From an uncultured cyanobacterium (GTDB lineage Bacteria; Cyanobacteriota; Cyanobacteriia; Cyanobacteriales; Nostocaceae): a DNA stretch of 45,144 nucleotides. The translations under genes and the position numbers were made by a program. Where the stretch lies: contig CAIVAU010000079.1 in assembly GCA_903903925.1 (NCBI GenBank), positions 1 to 45,144 on the forward strand. Direction: 5' to 3'. Numbering within the stretch: the stretch's first letter is position 1; each line of letters begins with the position of its first letter. Of this stretch, positions 1 through 8,302 are shown piece after piece. The notes beneath the pieces are model-generated. The model made no database searches and was not told the DNA's origin. It saw only the letters and a program-made list of their open reading frames with translations.

Positions 1-219
1 AGTTCCCAGTGTAGGGCGATAGGTCTACTGTTACTTCACGGCTTCTAGTGTCCACTTATTAGCTGCCAAACTGTCCTAAAATTGTCCTAAATTTTGTCTA
101 CGTTCAACGATATTTTGCCATATTCTGGCATATTGTTAATGCCGGAAAACGTAGGATTTAGCGACACCGATTTGTGAAAGACAGGAGGGAAACCTTTAAC
201 AGCAAGGGTTTTGGGTTGA

Positions 220-291
220 AGCCAGCAGTCAGATTTGAACTGACGACCTTCCGATTACAAGTCGGATGCACTACCACTGTGCTATGCTGGC
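220..291 (-). tRNA. tRNA-Thr (anticodon TGT)
   Basis: Read on the minus strand, 72 nt fold into a complete cloverleaf. The acceptor arms are GCCAGCA and TGCTGGC, the D stem is GCAC/GTGC, the anticodon stem is TCCGA/TCGGA with loop CTTGTAA, and the T stem is GTCAG/CTGAC around TTCAAAT. The loop places TGT at positions 34-36, so it reads threonine ACA codons and, by wobble, others. No CCA is encoded and the discriminator base is T. Confidence 0.97.
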
Positions 292-736
292 ATGGGTTTG
301 ATTGAGACACTTGTAAAAATGCTATGTCGATTTCTAATTATATCACAAGGAAGTCCATTGTCAACCTTTAAGTACAAATAGACATATCTCTTTTGGTTGT
401 GTCTAGCTTTTAGGCAAAAGCATTGCGCTTCACTTAAAAATCAATCTGCTGTATAATCTTTTGATTGAACACAGCAAGATTCATGTCCGGAAATAAGAAG
501 CAACGCACAACTGAAGAAACCTGCACTCCGGTGAGTCCTGTTGTTTCTTGTTCTGATGAAACACAGGTCGCTAATATCATGCACCTGTGCAGTATACCCA
601 AATCCCTGACTGACAACAAACTTGGTTCATTACAAGCCTGGGGGCTAGATTGGAAAAGGGCGGATATTATTGTCAGGACAATAATACAGGCTAGAAGAAC
701 GAAAAGACATAATTGTTCTCTAATGATTCAAAAAGC
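292..736. other. Intergenic region between tRNA-Thr and argF
   Basis: About 445 bases without a convincing gene. Open frames here (for example 465-749 plus and 434-619 minus) overlap each other, begin at non-ATG codons and resemble no known protein. A TATAAT hexamer at 452-457 could be the -10 element of the argF promoter, but no well-spaced -35 box is visible. Confidence 0.5.
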
Positions 737-1657
737 ATGGCAGCATTGAGCGGACGAGATTTACTAAGTCTGGCGGACCTCAGTCCAAAGGAAGTTCAAG
801 AACTCCTGGAAATGGCAACCCAGCTAAAATTACAAAAGCTGAAGTTGCGTTGTAACAAGGTTTTGGGGCTATTGTTCTCCAAAGCTTCGACTCGGACACG
901 GGTAAGTTTTTCCGTGGCTATGTACCAACTAGGTGGACAAGTCATAGACCTCAATCCTAACGTTACCCAAGTCAGTCGCGGGGAACCTATCCAGGATACA
1001 GCACGAGTTTTGGAGCGATATCTGGATATTTTGGCAATTCGCACCTTTGCACAGCAAGAATTGGAAACTTTTGCTCACTATGCCAAAATTCCCGTAATTA
1101 ATGCTCTTACCGATTTGGAACATCCCTGTCAGGTATTGGCAGATTTACTGACAATTAAAGAATACTTCAACACCTTTACTGGGTTAACCTTAACCTATCT
1201 AGGCGATGGTAATAATGTTGCTAATTCTTTAGTTCTAGGCTGTGCTTTGGCGGGGATGAATGTGAGAGTGGCTACACCCAGTGGATATGAGCCAAATGCT
1301 GCCATCATCGAAGCAGCACGCTCAATAGCAGGTAACAAAACTGAAGTCATCCTCACACATGACCCAGAAGTCGCAACAAAAGGTGTGAATGTACTTTATA
1401 CCGATGTTTGGGCAAGTATGGGACAAGAATCAGAAGCGGATGACAGAACGCCAATTTTCCAAACTTACCAAATCAATGAAGAACTATTAAACCTTGCTGA
1501 CCCAGAGGCAATTGTTTTACACTGTCTACCAGCACATCGTGGCGAAGAAATCACTGATGCAGTGATCGAAGGTTCCCAGTCACGAGTTTGGGATCAGGCA
1601 GAAAATCGAATGCACGTCCAAAAAGCTTTGCTTGCAAGTCTTTTAGGCGCAGACTAG
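737..1657 (+). CDS. argF: Ornithine carbamoyltransferase
   Basis: Transfers the carbamoyl group of carbamoyl phosphate to ornithine to make citrulline in cytoplasmic arginine synthesis. The 306-residue length is normal for the family. The carbamoyl-phosphate loop STRTR is at residues 51-55, HPCQ lies near 129-132, and the ornithine-side motif HCLPAHR lies near 262-268, so both catalytic halves are intact. The ATG at 737 is preferred because the frame only extends upstream to a TTG at 713 that would add eight unconserved residues. The gene stands alone, downstream of a 445-base non-coding region and upstream of short repeats and lexA. Nothing suggests damage or transfer. Identification is firm; aspartate carbamoyltransferase is excluded by the HCLPAHR motif. 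Confidence 0.96.
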   Translation: MAALSGRDLLSLADLSPKEVQELLEMATQLKLQKLKLRCNKVLGLLFSKASTRTRVSFSVAMYQLGGQVIDLNPNVTQVSRGEPIQDTARVLERYLDILAIRTFAQQELETFAHYAKIPVINALTDLEHPCQVLADLLTIKEYFNTFTGLTLTYLGDGNNVANSLVLGCALAGMNVRVATPSGYEPNAAIIEAARSIAGNKTEVILTHDPEVATKGVNVLYTDVWASMGQESEADDRTPIFQTYQINEELLNLADPEAIVLHCLPAHRGEEITDAVIEGSQSRVWDQAENRMHVQKALLASLLGAD

Positions 1658-1693
1658 AAATTATGAATTATGAATTATGAATGCTGAATGCTG

Positions 1694-1793
1694 AAAGTGA
1701 CGAGTTTTAGGGCAGAATACCAGTCTTCATCATTCATAATTCAAAAGTGACGAGTTTTAGGTCAAGATACCAGTCTTCATAATTCATAATTCA
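1694..1793. repeat. Two tandem copies of a 50-base unit
   Basis: The unit starting aaagtgacgagttttagg at 1694 recurs at 1744 with few changes. Both copies contain taccagtcttcat and are edged by attcataatt-type heptamer repeats. This is typical non-coding repeat material of filamentous cyanobacteria. It separates argF from the lexA promoter. Confidence 0.85.
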
Positions 1794-1834
1794 TAATTCA
1801 TAATTCAAAATTGTGCCATAGGGTAGTTTTTTGT

Positions 1835-1848
1835 AGTACTAATGTTCT
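1835..1848 (+). promoter_or_regulatory. LexA operator (SOS box) upstream of lexA
   Basis: The 14-mer AGTACTAATGTTCT fits the cyanobacterial LexA box RGTAC-N3-DGTWCB at every position. It lies 34 bases before the lexA start codon, where LexA binding would block its own transcription. Match seen in the sequence; autoregulation is inferred from position and from known cyanobacterial lexA promoters. Confidence 0.85.
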
Positions 1849-1881
1849 AGGAACATTTGTATTTACTTCCCGGCAAATTTT

Positions 1882-2487
1882 ATGGAACGTCTCACAGAAG
1901 CCCAACAAGAACTTTACGAATGGCTAACGGAATACATCCGATCGCACCAGCATTCGCCTTCGATTCGCCAGATGATGCAGGCGATGAACCTGAAATCCCC
2001 TGCACCCATTCAAAGTCGCTTGGAACATTTACGCGTTAAAGGATATATAGAATGGAATGAAGGGAAAGCGCGAACCATTAGGATTTTGGCTTCTCTCAAG
2101 CAAGGAATTCCAATCTTAGGTGCGATCGCCGCAGGGGGTTTAATAGAACCCTTCAGTGATACTGTGGAAAATCTAGACATTTCCAATTTGGCCTTACCTC
2201 CCCAAACCTATGCTTTGCGGGTGACAGGCGACAGCATGATTGAAGATCTGATCGCCGAAGGAGATTTGGTGCTTCTACGCCCAGTGCTAGAACCAAGCCA
2301 GTTGAAAAATGGTACTATCGTCGCCGCCAGAGTTGATGGACATGGGACCACATTAAAGCGATTTTATCGCCAAGGCGATCGCGTCACCCTCAAACCAGCA
2401 AATCCTAGATACAACCCAATTGAAGTGAACGCCATACATGTACAGGTACAGGGTTCCCTTGTCGCCGTTTGGCGTAGTTACAACTAG
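1882..2487 (+). CDS. lexA: LexA repressor (SOS regulator, S24 self-cleaving)
   Basis: DNA-binding repressor of DNA-damage genes. Residues 1-65 form the winged helix-turn-helix (start MERLTEAQQELYEWL). The cleavage bond is the Ala-Gly in AIAAGG (residues 84-85), and the S24 peptidase dyad is Ser118 in GDSM and Lys159 in TTLKRF. All elements for RecA-stimulated self-cleavage are therefore present. This matters because some unicellular cyanobacterial LexA proteins have lost them. Length is 201 residues, normal for the family. A LexA operator lies 34 bases upstream, so it is probably autoregulated. A monocistronic unit is likely, since the following gene is 177 bases away behind repeats. Confidence 0.96.
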   Translation: MERLTEAQQELYEWLTEYIRSHQHSPSIRQMMQAMNLKSPAPIQSRLEHLRVKGYIEWNEGKARTIRILASLKQGIPILGAIAAGGLIEPFSDTVENLDISNLALPPQTYALRVTGDSMIEDLIAEGDLVLLRPVLEPSQLKNGTIVAARVDGHGTTLKRFYRQGDRVTLKPANPRYNPIEVNAIHVQVQGSLVAVWRSYN

Positions 2488-2545
2488 TACAACGCGGCGG
2501 AAATAAAGCAACCATTTCAAACAGCCAAAAGCCTTGATATATATT

Positions 2546-2578
2546 ACTTTTGACTTTTGACTTTTGACTTTTGACTTT
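2546..2578. repeat. Heptanucleotide tandem repeat (ttttgac)
   Basis: About four and a half copies of the 7-mer ttttgac, followed by cgcgaagcg. This is the short tandemly repeated repetitive (STRR) type common between genes of filamentous cyanobacteria. The rest of 2488-2664 holds GC-rich repeat fragments and no gene. Confidence 0.85.
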
Positions 2579-2664
2579 CGCGAAGCGGTACTAGCCTCTA
2601 CCTACTCCCGTAAGGGCGGGGTCACCCCGCCCCTAGACCCCAAGTTCCCCATTCACCACTCCTC

Positions 2665-4128
2665 ATGTACGTAAAGCAACAGCCCACTTTTAAACTTAAA
2701 TTACCATTTGCAGGTGAAAGTAAAGGCAGTTATCATCACCAATCATTACCAGGATGCCCTAGAGTACCACCCTCTCTGCAATTACGGACATATCAGCAAC
2801 AAGCAGTTCATAACTGGTTTGCTAACAACGGCAGAGGGACACTGAAAATGGCAACTGGTAGTGGGAAGACAATCACTGCGTTGGCGATCGCCTGCGAACT
2901 CTACAAGCAAATTAACTTAAAAGTGTTGCTTGTCGTGTGTCCCTACCGCCATCTTGTTACCCAGTGGGCGAGAGAATGTGAGAAATTTAACTTGCAACCT
3001 CTCTTAGCCTTCGAGAATATACGCACTTGGCAGAGTCAACTTTCTACCCAACTTTATAACCTGCGTTCTAGCTCGCAACCATTTCTCACAGTCATTACCT
3101 CCAATTCTACTTTAATCGGAGATGGGTTCCAATCTCAACTCAAATATTTCCCTGAAAGGACTTTAATCATTGGAGACGAAGCACATAACTTAGGCGCACC
3201 CAAGTTAGAAGAAAGTTTACCCCGCCGGATTGGGTTGCGACTAGCTTTGTCTGCAACACCAGAAAGATATTTTGACGAAGGCGGAACTCAATCTTTGTTT
3301 GATTATTTTGGTCCAGTTATCCAACCAGAATTCACCTTGAAAGATGCCATTCACCAAGGTGCTTTAGTGCATTATCTTTATCATCCTATACTAGTAGAAT
3401 TAACAGAAACAGAAAGCCACACCTATGCAAAATTAACACAAAAAATTGGGCGGGCACTGCTATATCGAAACAAAGAAAATGTTGCACCGGGATATTCTGA
3501 AGACAATGAAGATTTGAAACCGTTGTTGATGCAGCGGGCAAGGTTAGTTGGTGCGGCTGAAAATAAGTTAAATGCTTTGCGAGAGTTAATGACAACTCGC
3601 CGAGAAACGACACACACACTTTTTTATTGCAGTGACGGTTCACCAGAAATGGGACAGCGTTCTAGCTTGCAGCAACTGAAAGCTGTCGCCAAAATTCTGG
3701 GTGTAGAACTGGGTTATAGAATCAGCACCTACACCGCCCAAACAACCTTACAAGAACGAGAAGTTTTGCGTCGTCAATTTGAAAGCGGCGAATTGCAAGG
3801 GTTAGTAGCAATTCGCTGTTTAGATGAAGGAGTGGATATTCCGGCAATTCAGACTGCGGTAATTTTGGCAAGTTCTAGTAATCCTCGTCAGTTCATCCAG
3901 CGACGCGGACGAGTTTTGCGTCCAGCACCAGGTAAGGATCGTGCCACGATATTTGACATGATTGTTTTACCACCAGATTTAGAGAGAAACACTCTAGAAA
4001 TAGAACGCAATTTACTGCGAAAGGAATTACTCAGATTTGTCGAGTTTGCCGATTTAGCTGACAATGCAGGTGAAGCGAGGATGAAATTATTGAATTTACA
4101 AAAGCGATATGGGTTATTAGATATTTAA
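2665..4128 (+). CDS. SF2 DEAD/DEAH-type helicase, probable phosphorothioation-linked restriction helicase
   Basis: ATP-dependent nucleic-acid translocase of superfamily 2, 487 residues. Walker A is ATGSGKT at residues 63-69, with a Q-like element LRTYQQQAV just before it. Motif II is DEAH inside GDEAHN near 170, motif III is SATPER near 197, and motif VI is QRRGRVLRP near 412. It resembles the family called DNA phosphorothioation system restriction protein, found with dnd genes in cyanobacteria. That link is from memory of the family and from a dnd island 14-28 kb downstream. There is no nuclease motif, so any DNA cleavage would need a partner. The start ATG follows a repeat-rich region with no clear Shine-Dalgarno. 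A generic type III-like or RecG-like repair helicase is the alternative. Confidence 0.72.
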   Translation: MYVKQQPTFKLKLPFAGESKGSYHHQSLPGCPRVPPSLQLRTYQQQAVHNWFANNGRGTLKMATGSGKTITALAIACELYKQINLKVLLVVCPYRHLVTQWARECEKFNLQPLLAFENIRTWQSQLSTQLYNLRSSSQPFLTVITSNSTLIGDGFQSQLKYFPERTLIIGDEAHNLGAPKLEESLPRRIGLRLALSATPERYFDEGGTQSLFDYFGPVIQPEFTLKDAIHQGALVHYLYHPILVELTETESHTYAKLTQKIGRALLYRNKENVAPGYSEDNEDLKPLLMQRARLVGAAENKLNALRELMTTRRETTHTLFYCSDGSPEMGQRSSLQQLKAVAKILGVELGYRISTYTAQTTLQEREVLRRQFESGELQGLVAIRCLDEGVDIPAIQTAVILASSSNPRQFIQRRGRVLRPAPGKDRATIFDMIVLPPDLERNTLEIERNLLRKELLRFVEFADLADNAGEARMKLLNLQKRYGLLDI

Positions 4129-4136
4129 AGAAGAAT

Positions 4137-4244
<108 letters not shown>

Positions 4245-4319
4245 GAATCAAGGTGGGGAGACAAATAATCCTTTTGACTTTTGACGAACCGCAGGGCTGT
4301 CAGCCCAATTCCCCACACT

Positions 4320-4787
4320 CTACCATCTTCCTCTGTAGAACCCTCTACCAAATCCGAAGTTGAGGTCAAAAACAGGAGAGGGCGACCTGTAGATGACAGG
4401 GGGGTTGTAGATGTAAGCAGGAGGAGGTGCTGCGGTATAATAACCATCTTCGTGACAAACCTGAGCAGTACGTTGCACAACTGTTGTCGGTACAACATTC
4501 TCTTGACCAGTATAAGGTCGATTAAAATAACCATCCTCAAAACCACGAGCAAATTCACCCCCTGCAGTCCGAGGTTTATAGGGGGATCTGTCGCGGGCGC
4601 TTTGTTCTCCTTTTCGATAACCGTCTGCATAAGCATTGGGGTGGTCTGCTGCCGATGCTTTGAGAACTCTATTCTCTGTCACGGGATAGCAGGAAACAAC
4701 CCTATCAGCTTTAGCGGCTTGGGGAAAAACTAAAGACGTTGAGCTGGTAATGAAGCTAAATAAAGCAGCAACGACTATTTTCTTCAT
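4320..4787 (-). CDS. Secreted Gly/Tyr/Pro-rich protein of unknown function
   Basis: Not recognised. Starting from the ATG at 4787, it has 155 residues. The N-terminus is a signal peptide (MKKIVVAALFSF, ending about AAKADR), so the mature product should be periplasmic or outer. The middle region is hydrophilic with DGYRKGEQSARDRSP and GFEDGYFNRPY. The tail is low-complexity Pro/Tyr followed by FGFGRGFYRGRW. Two cysteines, in VSCYP and QVCHEDG, could pair. The start is supported by a strong AAAGGAGG ribosome-binding site nine bases upstream. The gene is flanked by the heptamer array and 210 non-coding bases, so it is probably monocistronic. Function cannot be assigned. Confidence 0.8.
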   Translation of the reverse strand: MKKIVVAALFSFITSSTSLVFPQAAKADRVVSCYPVTENRVLKASAADHPNAYADGYRKGEQSARDRSPYKPRTAGGEFARGFEDGYFNRPYTGQENVVPTTVVQRTAQVCHEDGYYTAAPPPAYIYNPPVIYRSPSPVFDLNFGFGRGFYRGRW

Positions 4788-4998
4788 AGCCAAAAACCTC
4801 CTTTAAGCTTAATGCTCTAATCATTTTGAACAAAGTTTGCGGGGTTGATTTCCCCAGTCGCGATGAATTGATTCAAACTTATTTAATTATATAGCGCTTC
4901 TCAGTTGGTTGCAATATAATAGCAACGGGTGTACAATGCATTAATATCTATGCCTCGGTAACTTTTCACTCCCTGAATTCTGCCGATTGACGTATCTG

Positions 4999-7008
4999 TT
5001 ATTTCCTCAAGTACTTGCCGTACCAGGCGAGGTAGCGCTCTAATTGGTCACGCATGTAACTTGGTTTGCTAATAGTATGAAACTGTCCAGGGTAGATAAT
5101 CAATTGGGTATCAACCTCAAGACTTCTTAGGGCTTGATACATCTGCTCAGAGTTGAGCAGTGGAACTTCAGCATCCTGCTCGCCGCATAAAAACAGCGTT
5201 GGTGTGACGATGCGGTCAGCATGTAGGAAAGGGAAGGATAGATGCAGCCAAGTGTCGAGATGTTTCCATGGGACTCCCAGTTCCTGCTCATAGTCACGGA
5301 CGTATGCATCAGTACCGTAACCTGCTAGGATATTAGATGCACTTCCACCGCTCACTGCTGCTTTGAAGCGTTTGTCTTGAGCGATAGTATAATTTGTCAA
5401 TATACCGCCGTAGCTCCACCCACCAATCCCAAGGCGTGACGGATCAGCTATCCCCTGTGCTACAACATAGTTAACAGCGGCGAGGACATCCTGAGCATCC
5501 TTGTTTCCCCAGTCAGCATAGATCGCCTTTGAGAATGCCTCGCCTCTCCCTGAACTCCCTCTTGGGTTAGCAGCTATGACGACGTAGCCATGGGCGGCGA
5601 AAATCTGCCAGTCGAACATGAACTGGTTTCTGTATTGTCCCACTGGACCCCCGTGGATCTGGAGGAGAGTTGGGTACTTCTTCCCGACTTGAAAGTTGGG
5701 GGGTTTGACGATAAATCCGTGGATTTGGGTTCCATCCTGACTCTTGAAACTGATCTCTTCCGTTTTAGCTAGCTTCAGCTTTGCCAGAAGATCCTGGTTC
5801 TGGTGAGATAATGGGTGGATCTGAGTCCCCTCAAGACCAAAGACCTCGTTCGGTTCCTGTGGTGTTGAGGACAACAGGGCGATCTTCCCGTCGTGTCCTA
5901 GGTCAAAGGCGCTCACAGTCCGTTGTCCAGCAAGTAGCCGTTCCACCTTACCACCAGCGACTGGAACCTTAGCCAAGTTAACCACTCTATCGTCCTCTAG
6001 TAAGAAGAGAATTGATGCACCGTCGGCTGTAAAGTGTGGCTTGACGACGTTGCGATCGAGTGTTGGGGTGAGCAGGCGAGGCGTTCCACCATCGGCTGGG
6101 ATAACAGCAAGATGGTAAACGGCGTACTCGATGAGCTTCTGTTGACCACCTTGGAGGTAGGCGATCAACTTCCCATCGGGACTCCAGACAGGTCGGCTAT
6201 CCCATGATGGATCGTTATCTGGCCCCTCAAAGGTGGTGAGTTGGCGTGCTTTTATCCCTGGCTTTGCCTCGATGACGTATACGTCCCAATTATTGTGGCG
6301 ATCGAAGTCTGCACCCCGCTTGGTCACAAAGGCAATTCTCTTGCTATCTGGTGACCAAGCGGGCAAATATTCGTTGAACGAGTCTGGTGTGAGGATATCT
6401 GCTTTGCGGGTTGCTAGGTCGAAGACGTAGAGGTGATCGCGCTTTTTGCCTAAATATCCGGTACCGTCCTCCTTGAACTGGAAGCGATCAATGACGATCG
6501 GTGGCGGGGTCTGGTTTTCTGTCATGTCATCAGGATCTTCAGCAACAACAGCTAGCCGCTTGCTATCGGGTGACCAGACAAAATCAGAGACGCCTCCCTT
6601 GAAGTCTGAGATCCTCTCAGCCTCACCGCCCACAAGGTTCAGAAGCCAAATTTGGTTACTACCTCCGCTATACTGTCGGCTGGAGAGGAAAGCTAGGTAC
6701 TTGCCGTCTGGACTAAATCGGGGGAAGTACTCACTATCCTTGCTTGTCGTCATGCGCAGAGTTCGGGACCCATCCCATGAGGTCATGTAAATATCGTTGT
6801 TCTTGGTGTTGTTCTTAAGATCAACATTTTCTACGGTATAGGCAATCCAGTTTCCATCCGAGGATATCTGGGGATCGCTAACCTTGTGGAAAGCGAACTG
6901 ATCGTCAAGGTTTAATAGACGCTTTTCACCTGCTTGCACCCGAAGATTGAAACTGACTAAAGCAAATACCACACCACAGACCAACGCAAGTTTCCTGAAC
7001 TTTCTCAT
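4999..7008 (-). CDS. S9 family serine peptidase (prolyl oligopeptidase / acylaminoacyl-peptidase type), exported
   Basis: A 669-residue exported peptidase that should cleave short peptides. Residues 1-26 are a signal peptide ending near RVQAG. Residues about 35-400 form the TolB/WD40-like beta-propeller, with repeated WSPDSKR and FSPDGKY blades. Residues about 420-669 form the alpha/beta-hydrolase domain. The catalytic triad is visible: Ser in GGWSYGG (near 535), Asp in GEQDAEVP (near 609) and His in GQFHTI (near 643). The HGGP oxyanion motif is also present. Upstream and downstream genes are on separate units. It belongs to the dipeptidyl-aminopeptidase-like branch of S9; exact substrate cannot be told. 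The ORF is complete and undamaged. Confidence 0.93.
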   Translation of the reverse strand: MRKFRKLALVCGVVFALVSFNLRVQAGEKRLLNLDDQFAFHKVSDPQISSDGNWIAYTVENVDLKNNTKNNDIYMTSWDGSRTLRMTTSKDSEYFPRFSPDGKYLAFLSSRQYSGGSNQIWLLNLVGGEAERISDFKGGVSDFVWSPDSKRLAVVAEDPDDMTENQTPPPIVIDRFQFKEDGTGYLGKKRDHLYVFDLATRKADILTPDSFNEYLPAWSPDSKRIAFVTKRGADFDRHNNWDVYVIEAKPGIKARQLTTFEGPDNDPSWDSRPVWSPDGKLIAYLQGGQQKLIEYAVYHLAVIPADGGTPRLLTPTLDRNVVKPHFTADGASILFLLEDDRVVNLAKVPVAGGKVERLLAGQRTVSAFDLGHDGKIALLSSTPQEPNEVFGLEGTQIHPLSHQNQDLLAKLKLAKTEEISFKSQDGTQIHGFIVKPPNFQVGKKYPTLLQIHGGPVGQYRNQFMFDWQIFAAHGYVVIAANPRGSSGRGEAFSKAIYADWGNKDAQDVLAAVNYVVAQGIADPSRLGIGGWSYGGILTNYTIAQDKRFKAAVSGGSASNILAGYGTDAYVRDYEQELGVPWKHLDTWLHLSFPFLHADRIVTPTLFLCGEQDAEVPLLNSEQMYQALRSLEVDTQLIIYPGQFHTISKPSYMRDQLERYLAWYGKYLRK

Positions 7009-7125
7009 CTTCTTCTAGAGGAACTTATACAGAAACGTTTATACTACACTTGCGCGTCACTTTAGATATTAATTCAGCATTTTCAATGAGTATTTTCAGA
7101 CAATAAACTCATCGAAAAATACCCG

Positions 7126-7464
7126 CTACGCCCTAGCAAATTCAGTATATTGTCTAACATGAGGTGGATGAAACGCTAAGACAATTTCCTCTCGTGGAAT
7201 CCCTTTGAGCAATAAATCTGTCGCCACCCCATTTTCTGTCCAATCTTCCTCAATCCAAATTTTGTCATCTTTTAAACGGATATGAATCATGACACTTTTA
7301 ATTCGTTCATCTTTGTGCCAGCCCATCAATAGTAAAAGGTACTGATCGTGTATCTCATCAAAAACTAAAATATTTTCTATTTTAGAACCAGATTTTTCAT
7401 TGAGATGATGATATTCTATTAAAACTTCTTGGATAATTTGACGATGATGTTTTAATCTATCCAT
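7126..7464 (-). CDS. xisI: XisI-like fdxN-element excision controlling factor
   Basis: 112-residue XisI family protein. In Anabaena, XisH and XisI together control excision of the fdxN element by the XisF recombinase during heterocyst formation; many cyanobacteria carry several copies of unknown target. Recognised by the N-terminus DRLKHHRQIIQEVLIEY and the core HLNEKSGSKIENILVFDE, DHYLLL-type strand and DDKIWIEEDWTE. The reading frame begins inside the 3' end of xisH (12-base overlap), so the two are translated from one message. No XisF recombinase or fdxN element is present in the window. The ORF is intact, unlike its partner. Confidence 0.9.
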   Translation of the reverse strand: MDRLKHHRQIIQEVLIEYHHLNEKSGSKIENILVFDEIHDQYLLLLMGWHKDERIKSVMIHIRLKDDKIWIEEDWTENGVATDLLLKGIPREEIVLAFHPPHVRQYTEFARA

Positions 7465-8090
7465 TGCACAATTACCTCACCGAAGAAAGGCAGAGGGCAG
7501 ATGGCAGCTATGCTGAAGGAAAGAAGGTTAATGGTCTGCCCGATGCCACAGGGTTTGAAGCCCCTAAATTTATTTATGAAAAACAAAGAAAATATGTATT
7601 TTGAGACGCGCAGCGCAAGAAATACTACGTCCTTAATAAATCCCCTGAATTTATTTATGGGGATTCCTTCTGCCTTCTGCCTTCGTACTTCTGCCTTCTT
7701 AATTTCGGCTTCAACGACTAACAATTTCACTTGATTGCGATTGATAATCATCTGGGTTAATTGGCGTTGAAAATTACTTTTATAGGTTCCTTGTGTAATC
7801 GCTAAATACAATTCAAAATCTAATGCCGTCTCAAGCATTATATCTCGATAAACAACATATTGTCCAACAGCTTGCTCTAAATCATTAATAAATGAGCGAC
7901 CTATGAAGCTTTTGACTTCCACAAGAATTTTTTTGCCCTGTTTTTCTGCTGCTATCGATTTTTCTGCTGCAATATCAACGTATAAGCGATCACCACCATA
8001 TTCCAAAGTATAATCTTCTGTGAGAATTTCCCACCCATCCTTAACCAATGCTAATCTTACAGCATTATGGTAAATATCTTTAGCCGGCAT
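7452..8090 (-). CDS. xisH: XisH-like excision factor carrying an in-frame repeat insertion
   Basis: XisH proteins are about 138 residues of PD-(D/E)XK-like fold; this one is 212. Residues 1-129 match the family: MPAKDIYHNAV, the nuclease-like core YGGDRLYVDI and KKILVEVKSF, and RNQVKLLVV. The family's expected C-terminus, EVIVQWID, reappears only at residues 205-212. Between them about 73 residues have no family similarity and are encoded by typical intergenic repeat DNA (7484-7703). Because the insertion is a multiple of three with no stop, XisI coupling and the C-terminus are kept. Whether the protein still folds is unknown. It is co-transcribed with xisI. Confidence 0.85.
   Translation of the reverse strand: MPAKDIYHNAVRLALVKDGWEILTEDYTLEYGGDRLYVDIAAEKSIAAEKQGKKILVEVKSFIGRSFINDLEQAVGQYVVYRDIMLETALDFELYLAITQGTYKSNFQRQLTQMIINRNQVKLLVVEAEIKKAEVRRQKAEGIPINKFRGFIKDVVFLALRVSKYIFSLFFINKFRGFKPCGIGQTINLLSFSIAAICPLPFFGEVIVQWID
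7484..7703. repeat. Repeat insertion inside xisH
   Basis: About 220 bases of non-coding repeat material within xisH. The word cctaaatttatttatg (7563-7578) recurs as cctgaatttatttatg near 7645, so the translated xisH contains INKFRGF twice. It also carries gcctt/ctgcc short repeats at both ends. Boundaries are estimated from where XisH similarity stops and restarts. Confidence 0.75.
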
Positions 8091-8302
8091 CTATATTGTT
8101 GAGGTACTTACCCCTTCAATTCTAACACGATGTTGAATGATCGCGCTGCACCAGTACATTAAAGAATAATTAATCAGAGCGATGATGGCAGTGCCAGTGA
8201 TGCAAACTATGGCACAATTGGGAGTGTTGCCGTCGCTGAAAAGCTACCATTCCCGGATAACTACTTTAGTTGCCCCACTCGCCACTCCCTGCACTCTTAT
8301 TG

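Noticed and set aside
220..291. tRNA-Thr as integration site of the dnd island
   Set aside because: An element integrated at the 3' end of this minus-strand tRNA would extend to the left, out of the window, away from the dnd genes. No second tRNA end or integrase is seen.
434..749. Overlapping open frames on both strands before argF
   Set aside because: They overlap each other, start at non-ATG codons and show no recognisable protein pattern; treated as non-coding.
4281..4733. 150-residue open frame on the plus strand
   Set aside because: It is antisense to the secreted Gly/Tyr-rich protein, which has a signal peptide and a strong ribosome site.
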